Below are positions 14,307 to 21,835 of a stretch of DNA of 25,833 nucleotides, one piece after another. The stretch comes from an uncultured Blautia sp. (GTDB lineage Bacteria > Bacillota > Clostridia > Lachnospirales > Lachnospiraceae). The DNA lies in assembly GCA_900549015.1 (NCBI GenBank), contig URMH01000037.1, forward strand, positions 1 to 25,833, in the 5' to 3' direction. The notes beneath the pieces are model-generated. The model searched no databases, was not told the DNA's origin, and worked only from the letters and a program-made list of their open reading frames with translations. The translations under genes were made by a program, and so were the position numbers. The stretch's first letter is position 1. Every line of letters begins with the position of its first letter.

Positions 14307-14316
14307 CTGCTCTTAT
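14292..14316. repeat. 25-bp direct repeat, copy 2 (right of toxin-antitoxin module)
   Basis: Second copy of the repeat, 833 bp from the first and in the same orientation. The two copies enclose the whole toxin-antitoxin operon with its promoter. Here the repeat supplies the 5' arm and loop of the aspA terminator. Confidence 0.95.
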
Positions 14317-14344
14317 AAATAGATTTTCTTATAAATAAATTTGC

Positions 14345-15778
14345 TTATATATTTTTCTTCATAAGCTCTTTTCCTGAAATTCCAGGTTCTGTCATGTTTT
14401 CCGGATCTAAAATGCAGTCAAGCTCTTCTTCTTCAAGAAGCCCTTCCTGTAAAATAAGGGTACGAACAGATTCTCCTGTCTGAATTGCTTTTTTTGCAAC
14501 ATCCGCTGCTTTCTGGTATCCAATATGCGGACAAATTGCTGTGATAATTCCAACACTGTTTTCTACAAGGTAACGGCAGCGTGTCTCATTTGCCGTAATT
14601 CCCTTAATACAGTTATCCACAAAAGTCTGCACCGCATACGCCAGTGTGTCAATAGACTGGAACATACAGTAGAAAATAATCGGCTCAAAAGCATTCAGCT
14701 CCAGCTGTCCAGCCTCTGCCGCCATAGTAATTGTCATATCATTTCCAATCACATAGAAAGCAACCTGATTCACTACCTCCGGAATAACCGGATTCACTTT
14801 TCCAGGCATAATAGAAGAACCATTCTGTTTTGCCGGAAGGTTAATTTCGTGGAAGCCTGCCCTCGGGCCGGATGACATCAGACGAAGGTCATTTGCAATT
14901 TTGGATAAAGTAACAGCACATGCTTTTACTGCTCCGGAGACTGCCACAAAGGGATCAAGATTCTGCGTTGCGTCAATTAAATCGAATGCCTGAACAAAAT
15001 CCATCGCAGAAACCTCATTTAAGTTTGGCACAATTCTTCTTAAATATGTTTCATCTGCATTGATACCTGTTCCAATCGCAGTTCCTCCCATATTCAGACA
15101 ACGCATCTCATCCATCGCTTTATCCATACGGTGAATATCACGCATAACTGCAACGGAGTATGCTTTAAATTCCTGTCCCAGACGAATGGGAACTGCATCC
15201 TGCATCTGAGTACGTCCCATTTTTAAAATTCCGTCAAACTCTTCTGCCTTTTCACAAAGCGCTTTGTGAAGACGAAGCAGCTCTGTTTTCAAATTTTTCA
15301 GAAGGCGAAGTGCTGTCATTTTTCCAGCTGTAGGAATTACGTCATTTGTGGACTGTCCGCAGTTTACATGATCGTTGGGATTGACAATGGAGTAATCTCC
15401 CTTCTGACCGCCAAGGATTTCAATAGCACGGTTTGCGATAACCTCATTTGCATTCATATTTACAGAAGTACCGGCACCTCCCTGAATTGGATCTACAATA
15501 AAATCCTCATGAAGCTTTCCTGCCAGAATTTCATCGCAGGCTGCCACAATGGCTGTCGCAATAGACTTGTCAAGGATTCCTACCTCACAGTTTGTGATTG
15601 CCGCCGCTTTTTTTATGTATGCAAGACTGTTAATAATTTCCGGATGCATATTTAATCCTGTTATATGAAAATTCTCTGCTGCCCGCAAAGACTGTACTCC
15701 GTAATAAACATTTTCCGGAACGTCCTTTGTTCCAATGGAATCTTTTTCTACGCGAAAATCTGCAATCGTTTCTTTCAT
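14345..15778 (-). CDS. aspA: aspartate ammonia-lyase (aspartase)
   Basis: This enzyme deaminates L-aspartate to fumarate and ammonia, linking amino-acid catabolism to fumarate reduction in anaerobes. The 477 residues match the fumarase/aspartase superfamily: GTSVNMNANEVIANRA (103-118), NCGQSTND (139-146) and the flexible catalytic loop GSSIMPGKVNPVIPE (320-334) with the likely catalytic Ser321. The GTSVNMNANE form and the length favour aspartase over class II fumarase. The frame is open upstream, but the ATG at 15778 (MKETIADFRV) has GGGAGG at the right distance and lies downstream of a good promoter. A LysR gene diverges from it and is its likely regulator. Confidence 0.93.
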   Translation of the reverse strand: MKETIADFRVEKDSIGTKDVPENVYYGVQSLRAAENFHITGLNMHPEIINSLAYIKKAAAITNCEVGILDKSIATAIVAACDEILAGKLHEDFIVDPIQGGAGTSVNMNANEVIANRAIEILGGQKGDYSIVNPNDHVNCGQSTNDVIPTAGKMTALRLLKNLKTELLRLHKALCEKAEEFDGILKMGRTQMQDAVPIRLGQEFKAYSVAVMRDIHRMDKAMDEMRCLNMGGTAIGTGINADETYLRRIVPNLNEVSAMDFVQAFDLIDATQNLDPFVAVSGAVKACAVTLSKIANDLRLMSSGPRAGFHEINLPAKQNGSSIMPGKVNPVIPEVVNQVAFYVIGNDMTITMAAEAGQLELNAFEPIIFYCMFQSIDTLAYAVQTFVDNCIKGITANETRCRYLVENSVGIITAICPHIGYQKAADVAKKAIQTGESVRTLILQEGLLEEEELDCILDPENMTEPGISGKELMKKNI

Positions 15779-15816
15779 GATTATCCTCCCATGTACATCA
15801 TACGTACGTTTTCTTC

Positions 15817-15845
15817 TTGACCTTATTATAAGAAACCGGTACAAT
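15817..15845 (+). promoter_or_regulatory. sigma-A promoter of the divergent lysR gene
   Basis: On the plus strand TTGACC (15817-15822), a 17-bp spacer and TACAAT (15840-15845). It overlaps the aspA promoter almost completely, so polymerase can probably occupy only one of them at a time. Confidence 0.75.
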
Positions 15846-15853
15846 ATAATCAA
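15825..15853 (-). promoter_or_regulatory. sigma-A promoter of aspA
   Basis: On the minus strand TTGATT (15848-15853), a 17-bp spacer and a perfect TATAAT (15825-15830). The start would lie near 15818. The opposing lysR promoter interlocks with it: its -10 lies in this spacer. Confidence 0.8.
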
Positions 15854-15876
15854 ATACATATTAAAATATAAATAGT

Positions 15877-15892
15877 ATAACTTTAAAGTTAT
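15877..15892. promoter_or_regulatory. perfect 16-bp palindrome, candidate LysR-type operator
   Basis: ATAACTTTAAAGTTAT is a perfect inverted repeat. Its centre lies about 66 bp upstream of the predicted aspA start, where LysR-type activators normally have their recognition site. It also lies in the lysR leader, just before the lysR start codon, where binding would repress lysR. The site is seen; the binding protein is inferred. Confidence 0.6.
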
Positions 15893-15902
15893 GAGGTTTT
15901 TT

Positions 15903-16844
15903 ATGTTTCATGGAATGAATTATATATATGCCGTTTATAAGGAAGGCAGCTTTTCCAAAGCAGCAAAAAGTCTTTTTATTTCACAACCTTCCTTAAGCGC
16001 CACTGTAAAACGAATTGAAGAAAAAGTAGGATATCCTATTTTTGACCGAAGTACAAAGCCTCTGCAGCTTACGGAACCTGGCCGGCAGTACATCCGCACT
16101 GTAGAAAAGCTTATGTCTGTAGAAAACGACTTTACAGAATACATAAATGATTGGGGCGGACTTCAGGCAGGCAATCTTACCCTTGGGGGAAGCAGCCTTT
16201 TTTCTTCCTGGGTACTCCCTCCTCTTATGGCGGAATTTTCCAGAAAATTTCCTCTTGTAAAATTAAAACTGAAAGAAGAAAATACAACAGAGCTTACTGC
16301 TCTCCTTCAGGATGGAAAAATTGATCTGATGCTGGATAATGGAATTATTCAAGAAGAAAATTTTTCCTCCTGCATTTATCAGGAAGAGCATCTTCTTCTT
16401 GCAGTACCTGCCTCCTTTTCTGTAAACAGCAAATTGTCTTCCTTTCAGATTTTGCCGGAACAGATTAGAGACAAAAGTTTTTTAAATTCAAAAGTTCAGC
16501 CTGTTCCCCTGATGTATTTTGAAGCAGATCCTTTCATTATCTTAAAGCCGGAAAATGATACAAGAAAGCGGGGAATGGGAATTTTCAAAGAAAACCAGCT
16601 TACTCCCAAAGTGCTTTTTGAATTAGACCAACAGATGACCTCCTACAATATTACATGCTCCGGCATGGGCATCTCCTTTATAAGTGATACCTTGATTTCC
16701 CGCGTTCCCTATCACAACAATGTAATTTTTTATAAGCTGTCCGGACAGTACAGTCACAGAAGCATTTATTTTTATTGGAAAAAAGGGCGGTATTTAACAA
16801 GGGCAATGGAAGAATTTCTCAGCATGGCACAGGAAAAGATATGA
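15903..16844 (+). CDS. LysR-family transcriptional regulator, probable aspA regulator
   Basis: A 313-residue regulator and the only plus-strand gene in the window. The N-terminal winged helix is clear (EGSFSKAAKSLFISQPSLSA then IEEKVGYPIFDR), followed by a linker helix and a periplasmic-binding-like effector domain (LTLGGSSLFSSWVLPPLMAE onward). An ATG at 15891 is in frame but has no ribosome binding site and overlaps the palindrome. The ATG at 15903 has ATGAGG six bases upstream and is preferred. Divergence from aspA and the shared control region suggest it governs aspartate use. The ligand is unknown. It ends four bases from the kdpE stop, tail to tail, with no terminator visible between them. 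Confidence 0.88.
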   Translation: MFHGMNYIYAVYKEGSFSKAAKSLFISQPSLSATVKRIEEKVGYPIFDRSTKPLQLTEPGRQYIRTVEKLMSVENDFTEYINDWGGLQAGNLTLGGSSLFSSWVLPPLMAEFSRKFPLVKLKLKEENTTELTALLQDGKIDLMLDNGIIQEENFSSCIYQEEHLLLAVPASFSVNSKLSSFQILPEQIRDKSFLNSKVQPVPLMYFEADPFIILKPENDTRKRGMGIFKENQLTPKVLFELDQQMTSYNITCSGMGISFISDTLISRVPYHNNVIFYKLSGQYSHRSIYFYWKKGRYLTRAMEEFLSMAQEKI

Positions 16845-16848
16845 TTTT

Positions 16849-17562
16849 TTAATCCTCCTTACTCAGCATTCTGTACCCGATTCCAATATGAGTCTGAATA
16901 TATGCCGGCTTTTCCTTATCCTTCTCCAGCTTTTTCCGAAGAGAAGTCATGTATACGCGAAGTGACGAAATATCGCTTCCCATACCGTTTTGCCATACTT
17001 TTTCCAGAATAAACTGATACGTCAGAACCTTGCCCACATTCTGGGCAAGCAGGCAGAGAAGGCTGTACTCCAGAGGCATAAGATGAAGTTCCTCCCCGTC
17101 AAGCTTTACAACTGCTGCGCTGTAATCAATTTCCAGCCCTCCGTTTTTAAAAACGCTTTCATTTGTATTGTCTTCCCTCATAATATACTGTACACGGCGT
17201 ATCGTCGCCCGAAGTCTTGCAGACAGCTCTACCACACTGAAAGGCTTTGTGAGATAATCGTCCGCTCCCACATCAAGAGCTGCCACCTTGTCTTTTTCAT
17301 CGCTTCTTGCACTGATCACAATGATGGGGGCTACCGACCAGGAACGGATTTTCCGGATCACTTCAATTCCATCCATATCAGGAAGCCCAAGATCCATAAG
17401 AATAATATCCGGATTATTGGCTGCAGCCAGCATAATTGCCTGAGAGCCGTTCTGAGCCGTATCAAACTTATACTTTTCCATTTCCAGAGTTGTGGTGATC
17501 AGGTTGCGGATCGGCTCATCGTCTTCCACAACAAGAACTACCGGCTTTCCGTCTTTTATCAT
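16849..17562 (-). CDS. kdpE: Kdp operon response regulator
   Basis: A 237-residue OmpR/PhoB-type regulator that, when phosphorylated by KdpD, switches on the Kdp potassium pump. The receiver has Glu13-Asp14-Asp15, phosphoacceptor Asp57 (ILMDLGLPD), Ser84 and Lys106. The C-terminal winged helix includes LMPLEYSLLCLL and ends VYMTSLRKKLE-YIQTHIGIGYRM. The ATG overlaps the upstream sensor-kinase stop as ATGA, with GGAGG inside that gene, so the two are translationally coupled. It is the last gene of the kdp operon. No promoter of its own is seen. Confidence 0.94.
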   Translation of the reverse strand: MIKDGKPVVLVVEDDEPIRNLITTTLEMEKYKFDTAQNGSQAIMLAAANNPDIILMDLGLPDMDGIEVIRKIRSWSVAPIIVISARSDEKDKVAALDVGADDYLTKPFSVVELSARLRATIRRVQYIMREDNTNESVFKNGGLEIDYSAAVVKLDGEELHLMPLEYSLLCLLAQNVGKVLTYQFILEKVWQNGMGSDISSLRVYMTSLRKKLEKDKEKPAYIQTHIGIGYRMLSKED

Positions 17563-19088
17563 AATCGAATTTCCTCCTGTTCCAGCGCAAAATAAAATAC
17601 GGTTCCTGAGGGCTCGTTGTCACAAACTCCGATGCTGCTTCCATGTGCGCCGATAATTGACTGGCAGAGGGGAAGTCCGAGCCCCATGCCTCTTCTGCCG
17701 TCGCTGACCGTATTGTTTGCCGTATAATACATATCAAAAATTTTCTCTTTCTGCTCCTTTGTAAGCCCTTCTCCGTTGTCTCTTACAGAAAAAAGAACCT
17801 TACCCTTTTCTTCTTCTGCCCGAAGGATAATTTCTCCTCCCTCCGGCGTATATTTTACCGCATTGTCTACAAGATTGATCAAAACCTGAAGGATCAGCTT
17901 TACGTCCATTTTTACGATAAGGATTTCCTCGCACTCCACCCGGATATGCTGGTGTTTTCCTCTTCTGTTTACATGGCGCACTGCCTCGTCCAGCACTTCC
18001 TCTGCGATTTCTCCCTGGATATTTAATTCCATGCTTCCGTTTTCGATCCTTGTAATTGAGAGAAGATTTTCCACAAGATTAATAAGCCACATGGAATCAT
18101 TGTATATATCATGGTATATTTTCTGCCGTTTCTCTGCCGAAAGGATTGTCTCATTTCCTATGAGATTTTCTGCATTTCCTGAAATACTCGTAAGAGGACT
18201 TCGAAGGTCGTGAGAGATCGAACGAAGAAGATTCGCCCTTAACTGCTCTTTTTCCAGTCGAATCTCCGCCTCCCTCTGCTGCTTTAAAAGCTCCTCATTT
18301 TCCATAGCAAAGGCACATTCATGAATCAGAGTGCCCACAATTCCCCGCTCAAAGGTGCGGATGGGTTCTCCCTCCATATCAATGGCAATAACTGCAAACA
18401 TTCGCGTATCGCTTTTTACTGCAAGGAACATATACTTTGATTCTCCCAGTGTCTCCGTGGAAAATCCCGCATCCTCCTGATGCTGCCAGCACCATCTCAC
18501 AACTGCCATATCCGTCTCCGAAAGAGCTTCTTCTCCGTTTTCTTTTCTATAGGAAAGGGGAATACTTTCTTCCTCCGTCCCTCCAAGATAGCAGTAGATG
18601 TTTTTTTCAAGAAGTCTGCCAAGCTGCTCCACGATCTTCTGTGCAATTTCCTGTGTTGTGGAAGCTGTCTGAAGGCTTCGGCTCGCTTTTAATAAAAGCT
18701 CCGAACGGTAGGATTTCTTGGCATTCTGGTAAGCGTAATCCTTCACCTTTTTTGTGAGCATGGAACAGGTCATGAATGTGACAAACATTACGATAAAAGT
18801 CACGATATAGTTAGGATTATAAACGGAAAACGTAAAAACAGGAGCTGCAAAAAAGAAATTAAAGGTAAGAACGCCTAAAATACTGTAAATCAGTCCCCAT
18901 ATATATCCGTCTGTAAAAAGAGCCACAATCAGGTTTCCCAGGATATACGTCATGATCAGATTTGCGTCGCTGAAGCCCCATCTTGCAAAAATCAGGTCGA
19001 TTCCTGTGGAAAGCAGAAGGCTTGCGCTGCAGTAACCTATATTTTTCCACATATGATTCCTGTTTTTTTCTTCCATTGCTTCTCTCAT
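17559..19088 (-). CDS. kdpD: KdpD-like sensor histidine kinase, kinase half of a split KdpD
   Basis: This 509-residue protein matches only the C-terminal part of a classical KdpD (about 900 residues). It has a DUF4118-type membrane domain of about four helices (about 15-110), a GAF-like domain (about 130-265), and a full kinase core. The kinase core has the H box SISHDLRSPLT, N box NLVDNAVKYTPEGG, G1 DNGEGL and G2 GMGLGLPLCQ. It lacks the N-terminal ATP-binding KdpD domain and the USP domain; these are in the preceding gene. The ATG at 19088 follows GGAGG. The gap to the preceding gene is 54 bp, and the end overlaps kdpE by four bases. It should phosphorylate KdpE. How it receives the signal from its partner protein is unknown. 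Confidence 0.88.
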   Translation of the reverse strand: MREAMEEKNRNHMWKNIGYCSASLLLSTGIDLIFARWGFSDANLIMTYILGNLIVALFTDGYIWGLIYSILGVLTFNFFFAAPVFTFSVYNPNYIVTFIVMFVTFMTCSMLTKKVKDYAYQNAKKSYRSELLLKASRSLQTASTTQEIAQKIVEQLGRLLEKNIYCYLGGTEEESIPLSYRKENGEEALSETDMAVVRWCWQHQEDAGFSTETLGESKYMFLAVKSDTRMFAVIAIDMEGEPIRTFERGIVGTLIHECAFAMENEELLKQQREAEIRLEKEQLRANLLRSISHDLRSPLTSISGNAENLIGNETILSAEKRQKIYHDIYNDSMWLINLVENLLSITRIENGSMELNIQGEIAEEVLDEAVRHVNRRGKHQHIRVECEEILIVKMDVKLILQVLINLVDNAVKYTPEGGEIILRAEEEKGKVLFSVRDNGEGLTKEQKEKIFDMYYTANNTVSDGRRGMGLGLPLCQSIIGAHGSSIGVCDNEPSGTVFYFALEQEEIRL

Positions 19089-19142
19089 TGCTGTTTTCCT
19101 CCGTTTCTATGCTCTTATCATAGCGCAAAATCATAAAAAATT

Positions 19143-21167
19143 CTACTTTTCTTTCTGAACAAGATAAATTCTGGCAAATACCAGGGCTGCCTCATTTAAC
19201 ATCGCAGTCAAAAGCCCGTACTCAAAAGAAGGGATTTCTCTTTTTTCTTCCAGTATCATTCCCATAACCCCGTATATCTCATCGCTTGTTTTAATCGGAA
19301 GATACATGGCTTTTGCATCGGGAAGCGTGTGAGTACAGCAGCCTGCGCGTTTTTTATTTGCCATCACCCAGTCCACAACTGCACGTTCTTTTTCGTCCTG
19401 CGTTTTTCCAAGCTCCTCTTTTGACACGCCCTCTCTTGGAAACAGCCAGGGTCCTGTCGTCTTTTCCTCTTTCCGCACGTAAAATACAACGGAAAGATTC
19501 ATAAGTTTCAGCACTTTTTCACTTAATTCCATAAGAAGATCTTTCACATTTTCCACGCGCCGCATTTTTCTGCTGTTTTCCAGAAGAAGCTCTGTCCTGT
19601 ACATGATTTTTGCGCTCTCTCTTGCCTGCTGCCTTCCTGTTGACAGTACAGTGGAAATAATAATGGAAAAAAGAAGCATAATCCCAAAAGTCACACTGTA
19701 CTCCCCACTGTAAAATGTAAGACTGTAATACGGGTGTACAAAAAACCAGTCAAAAAGAAAGACGCTCAATACGGCTGCTGAAACAGCAATATACCGCCTT
19801 GTTGTATAAAGGGACAGAATCAGAATAGAAAAAAGATACCCCATGATAATGTCCGCGTCCACAAAGCCCAGTTTTCGAAAAAGAAAACCAACACCTGTTG
19901 CCATGCAGAGAGCTGCCGTTTCTTTTAAAAGATCCATATAAAGACTTTCTGTTGCCTTTGCGCTTACATACCGCTTCGGCGTATGAAGAAAATACCGTTT
20001 TTTCCCTGCATTTCCCGCATCTGGAATAATAAATATATCAAGCTCCGGCATATATTCGCTGATCTGGTCTGTGAGCGTTCCTTTTTTCTGGCCCAGAAGA
20101 ATCCTGTGATTTGTCCGTCCAAGAACAAGTTTTGTGACACTGCTGACTCTGGCATATTCTGCAATCTGAAAGGCAACATCGTCGCCAAATACAGTTACCA
20201 CCTTTGCCCCAAGCGCCTCTGCAAGGTGAATATTTTCATCACGTGCTTTTTTAACTGCCGGTTCTGCATTTTGAAGGGCAGTTGTTTCCACATAAAGGGC
20301 AGTGAATTTTGCGTGAAAGGCATATGCCATTCTTGACGCACTTCGGATGACTTTTTTGCAGGAAGGAGCAGCAGAAATGCAGGTCATTATATGCTCGCCT
20401 TGATAATACTCTCCATTTTCTCCTGATTCATTTTGAATATGTTCTAAAATGGCAAGCCGATTTACTTTATCTGCCATTCTTCGAAGAGCAATTTCACGAA
20501 GAGCGATCAGCTTGTCTTTTGCAAAAAAATTCTGAAGCGCTCTCTCCGCCTGTACTGCCTTATAAATTTTCCCTTCTTTTAATCGCTCAATCAGAATATC
20601 CGGTTCAATATCCACAAGCTTTACCTGATCGGCGGAATCAAATATTTTATCGGGAACACGCTCCCTTACATGGATGCCCGTAATGCTTCCCACAATATCG
20701 TTCAGGCTTTCCAGATGCTGAATATTTACGGTTGTATATACGTCAATACCTGCATCAAGAATTTCTTCAATATCCTCATACCGTTTTCTGTGGCGCATCC
20801 CCGCTGCGTTTGTATGCGCAAGCTCATCAACAAGGACTAGCTGTGGTTTTCTTCGCAAAACAGCGTCAAGATCCAGCTCCCGGAGATCAATTCCCTTATA
20901 TGGCACAAGAAGAGGGGGGACTTTTTCCAGTCCCTCCTCTCTTTTACTTGTCTCCGTTCTTGCATGAGGTTCAATATATCCGGAAACCAGATCTACGCCC
21001 TCTTTCAATAGCTCATGAGCTGCATCCAGCATGGCGCAGGTTTTTCCAACCCCTGCCGCATATCCCAGAAAAATACACAGTTTCCCTTTCTTTTCTTTCT
21101 CCTTCGCTTCTTCCTCCGCATGGATCCTTCTCAGCAATTCCTCCGGAGTCGCCCGTTCTGTGCTCAT
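19143..21167 (-). CDS. kdpD: KdpD N-terminal sensor protein without kinase core
   Basis: This 674-residue protein holds the sensory part of KdpD. The KdpD ATP-binding domain (about 28-240) has Walker A GYAAGVGKT (35-43), LVDELAHTNAAGMRHRKRYE and the YTTVNIQHLESLND motif. A USP-like domain follows (about 255-375), then a DUF4118 membrane domain (about 400-500), then a GAF-like domain. It stops at YLVQKEK with no His box or ATPase lobe. The USP domain has FTALY preceded by a Ser 22 residues upstream, close to the motif described for c-di-AMP binding in Staphylococcus KdpD. The frame reaches a GTG at 21185, but the ATG at 21167 with GGGGAGG six bases before it is the better start. It lies 19 bp after kdpC. 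Confidence 0.88.
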   Translation of the reverse strand: MSTERATPEELLRRIHAEEEAKEKEKKGKLCIFLGYAAGVGKTCAMLDAAHELLKEGVDLVSGYIEPHARTETSKREEGLEKVPPLLVPYKGIDLRELDLDAVLRRKPQLVLVDELAHTNAAGMRHRKRYEDIEEILDAGIDVYTTVNIQHLESLNDIVGSITGIHVRERVPDKIFDSADQVKLVDIEPDILIERLKEGKIYKAVQAERALQNFFAKDKLIALREIALRRMADKVNRLAILEHIQNESGENGEYYQGEHIMTCISAAPSCKKVIRSASRMAYAFHAKFTALYVETTALQNAEPAVKKARDENIHLAEALGAKVVTVFGDDVAFQIAEYARVSSVTKLVLGRTNHRILLGQKKGTLTDQISEYMPELDIFIIPDAGNAGKKRYFLHTPKRYVSAKATESLYMDLLKETAALCMATGVGFLFRKLGFVDADIIMGYLFSILILSLYTTRRYIAVSAAVLSVFLFDWFFVHPYYSLTFYSGEYSVTFGIMLLFSIIISTVLSTGRQQARESAKIMYRTELLLENSRKMRRVENVKDLLMELSEKVLKLMNLSVVFYVRKEEKTTGPWLFPREGVSKEELGKTQDEKERAVVDWVMANKKRAGCCTHTLPDAKAMYLPIKTSDEIYGVMGMILEEKREIPSFEYGLLTAMLNEAALVFARIYLVQKEK

Positions 21168-21186
21168 GTTTTTCCTCCCCGGCACA

Positions 21187-21819
21187 TCAGCCTTCCATAG
21201 CTTCTTTGATTTCCAGGTTACATTTTAATACGTTCACTTTTTCTTCTCCGAAAATCCCGAGAACCTTATGCTCTGTGTTGTTTTCTACGATTTTCTCTAC
21301 TTCATCCTCAGAGAGTCCGCTTTTTGCAGCTACGATAGGAAGCTGTACTTCCGCAGATTCCGGGCTGATGTGAGGATCAAGTCCGGAACCGGAAGCAGTA
21401 AGCATATCTGCCGGAATTTCACCTGTAAATTCCTCGCCTGTCGCTTCCCTGTATCTTTCCTTAAAAGCCTTTACATCATTTTCCACACGCGCTTTTAAGT
21501 CCTCGCTTGTAGCTCCGTAATTAAAGCTTCCGGAGGCAACCCCTGTATATTCGCCGCTTTCTTTTTCTTCTTTTGTATAAGTATTGTAATTTACAGAAGA
21601 AATTCTTCCATGAAAATACTGGTCGCCTTCAAACTCCTGTCCTACTACCTCAGAACCAACTTCTTTTCCATCTGCCTTTACAATACTTCCGTTCGCCTGC
21701 TTGGGAAACAGAACCTGCCCGATACCGGTAAGAGCCAGGGGATAAATCACACCACATATAAGAAGCAGGGTAAATGTAACTGCAGCCGCTTTTTTTAAAT
21801 ATTTTCCAAAATTCTTCAT
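21187..21819 (-). CDS. kdpC: potassium-transporting ATPase subunit C
   Basis: KdpC is the single-span accessory subunit that stabilises the KdpFABC pump and raises its ATP affinity. The 210 residues have one N-terminal helix (about 12-32) and an extracellular domain. The domain carries the family motifs FHGRISSVNYN, ASGSFNYGATS, DMLTASGSGLDPHISPE and the ending HKVLGIFGEEKVNVLKCNL. The usual KdpC motif reads ...SGSGLDPHIS with N-terminal QANGS, both present here. The ATG at 21819 follows AGAGG and lies 16 bp after the kdpB stop. The length is slightly above the Escherichia coli protein (190). Confidence 0.96.
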   Translation of the reverse strand: MKNFGKYLKKAAAVTFTLLLICGVIYPLALTGIGQVLFPKQANGSIVKADGKEVGSEVVGQEFEGDQYFHGRISSVNYNTYTKEEKESGEYTGVASGSFNYGATSEDLKARVENDVKAFKERYREATGEEFTGEIPADMLTASGSGLDPHISPESAEVQLPIVAAKSGLSEDEVEKIVENNTEHKVLGIFGEEKVNVLKCNLEIKEAMEG

Positions 21820-21835
21820 GTCATTACCTCTATTT

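Noticed and set aside
14345..15778. Class II fumarase
   Set aside because: The GTSVNMNANE motif and overall length fit aspartase; fumarases normally read GSGTQSNMNVNE at this place.
17559..21167. KdpD interrupted by a frameshift or stop
   Set aside because: Membrane and GAF-like regions occur in both proteins, and the second gene has its own ribosome binding site and start. A single mutation in one gene cannot explain the duplication.
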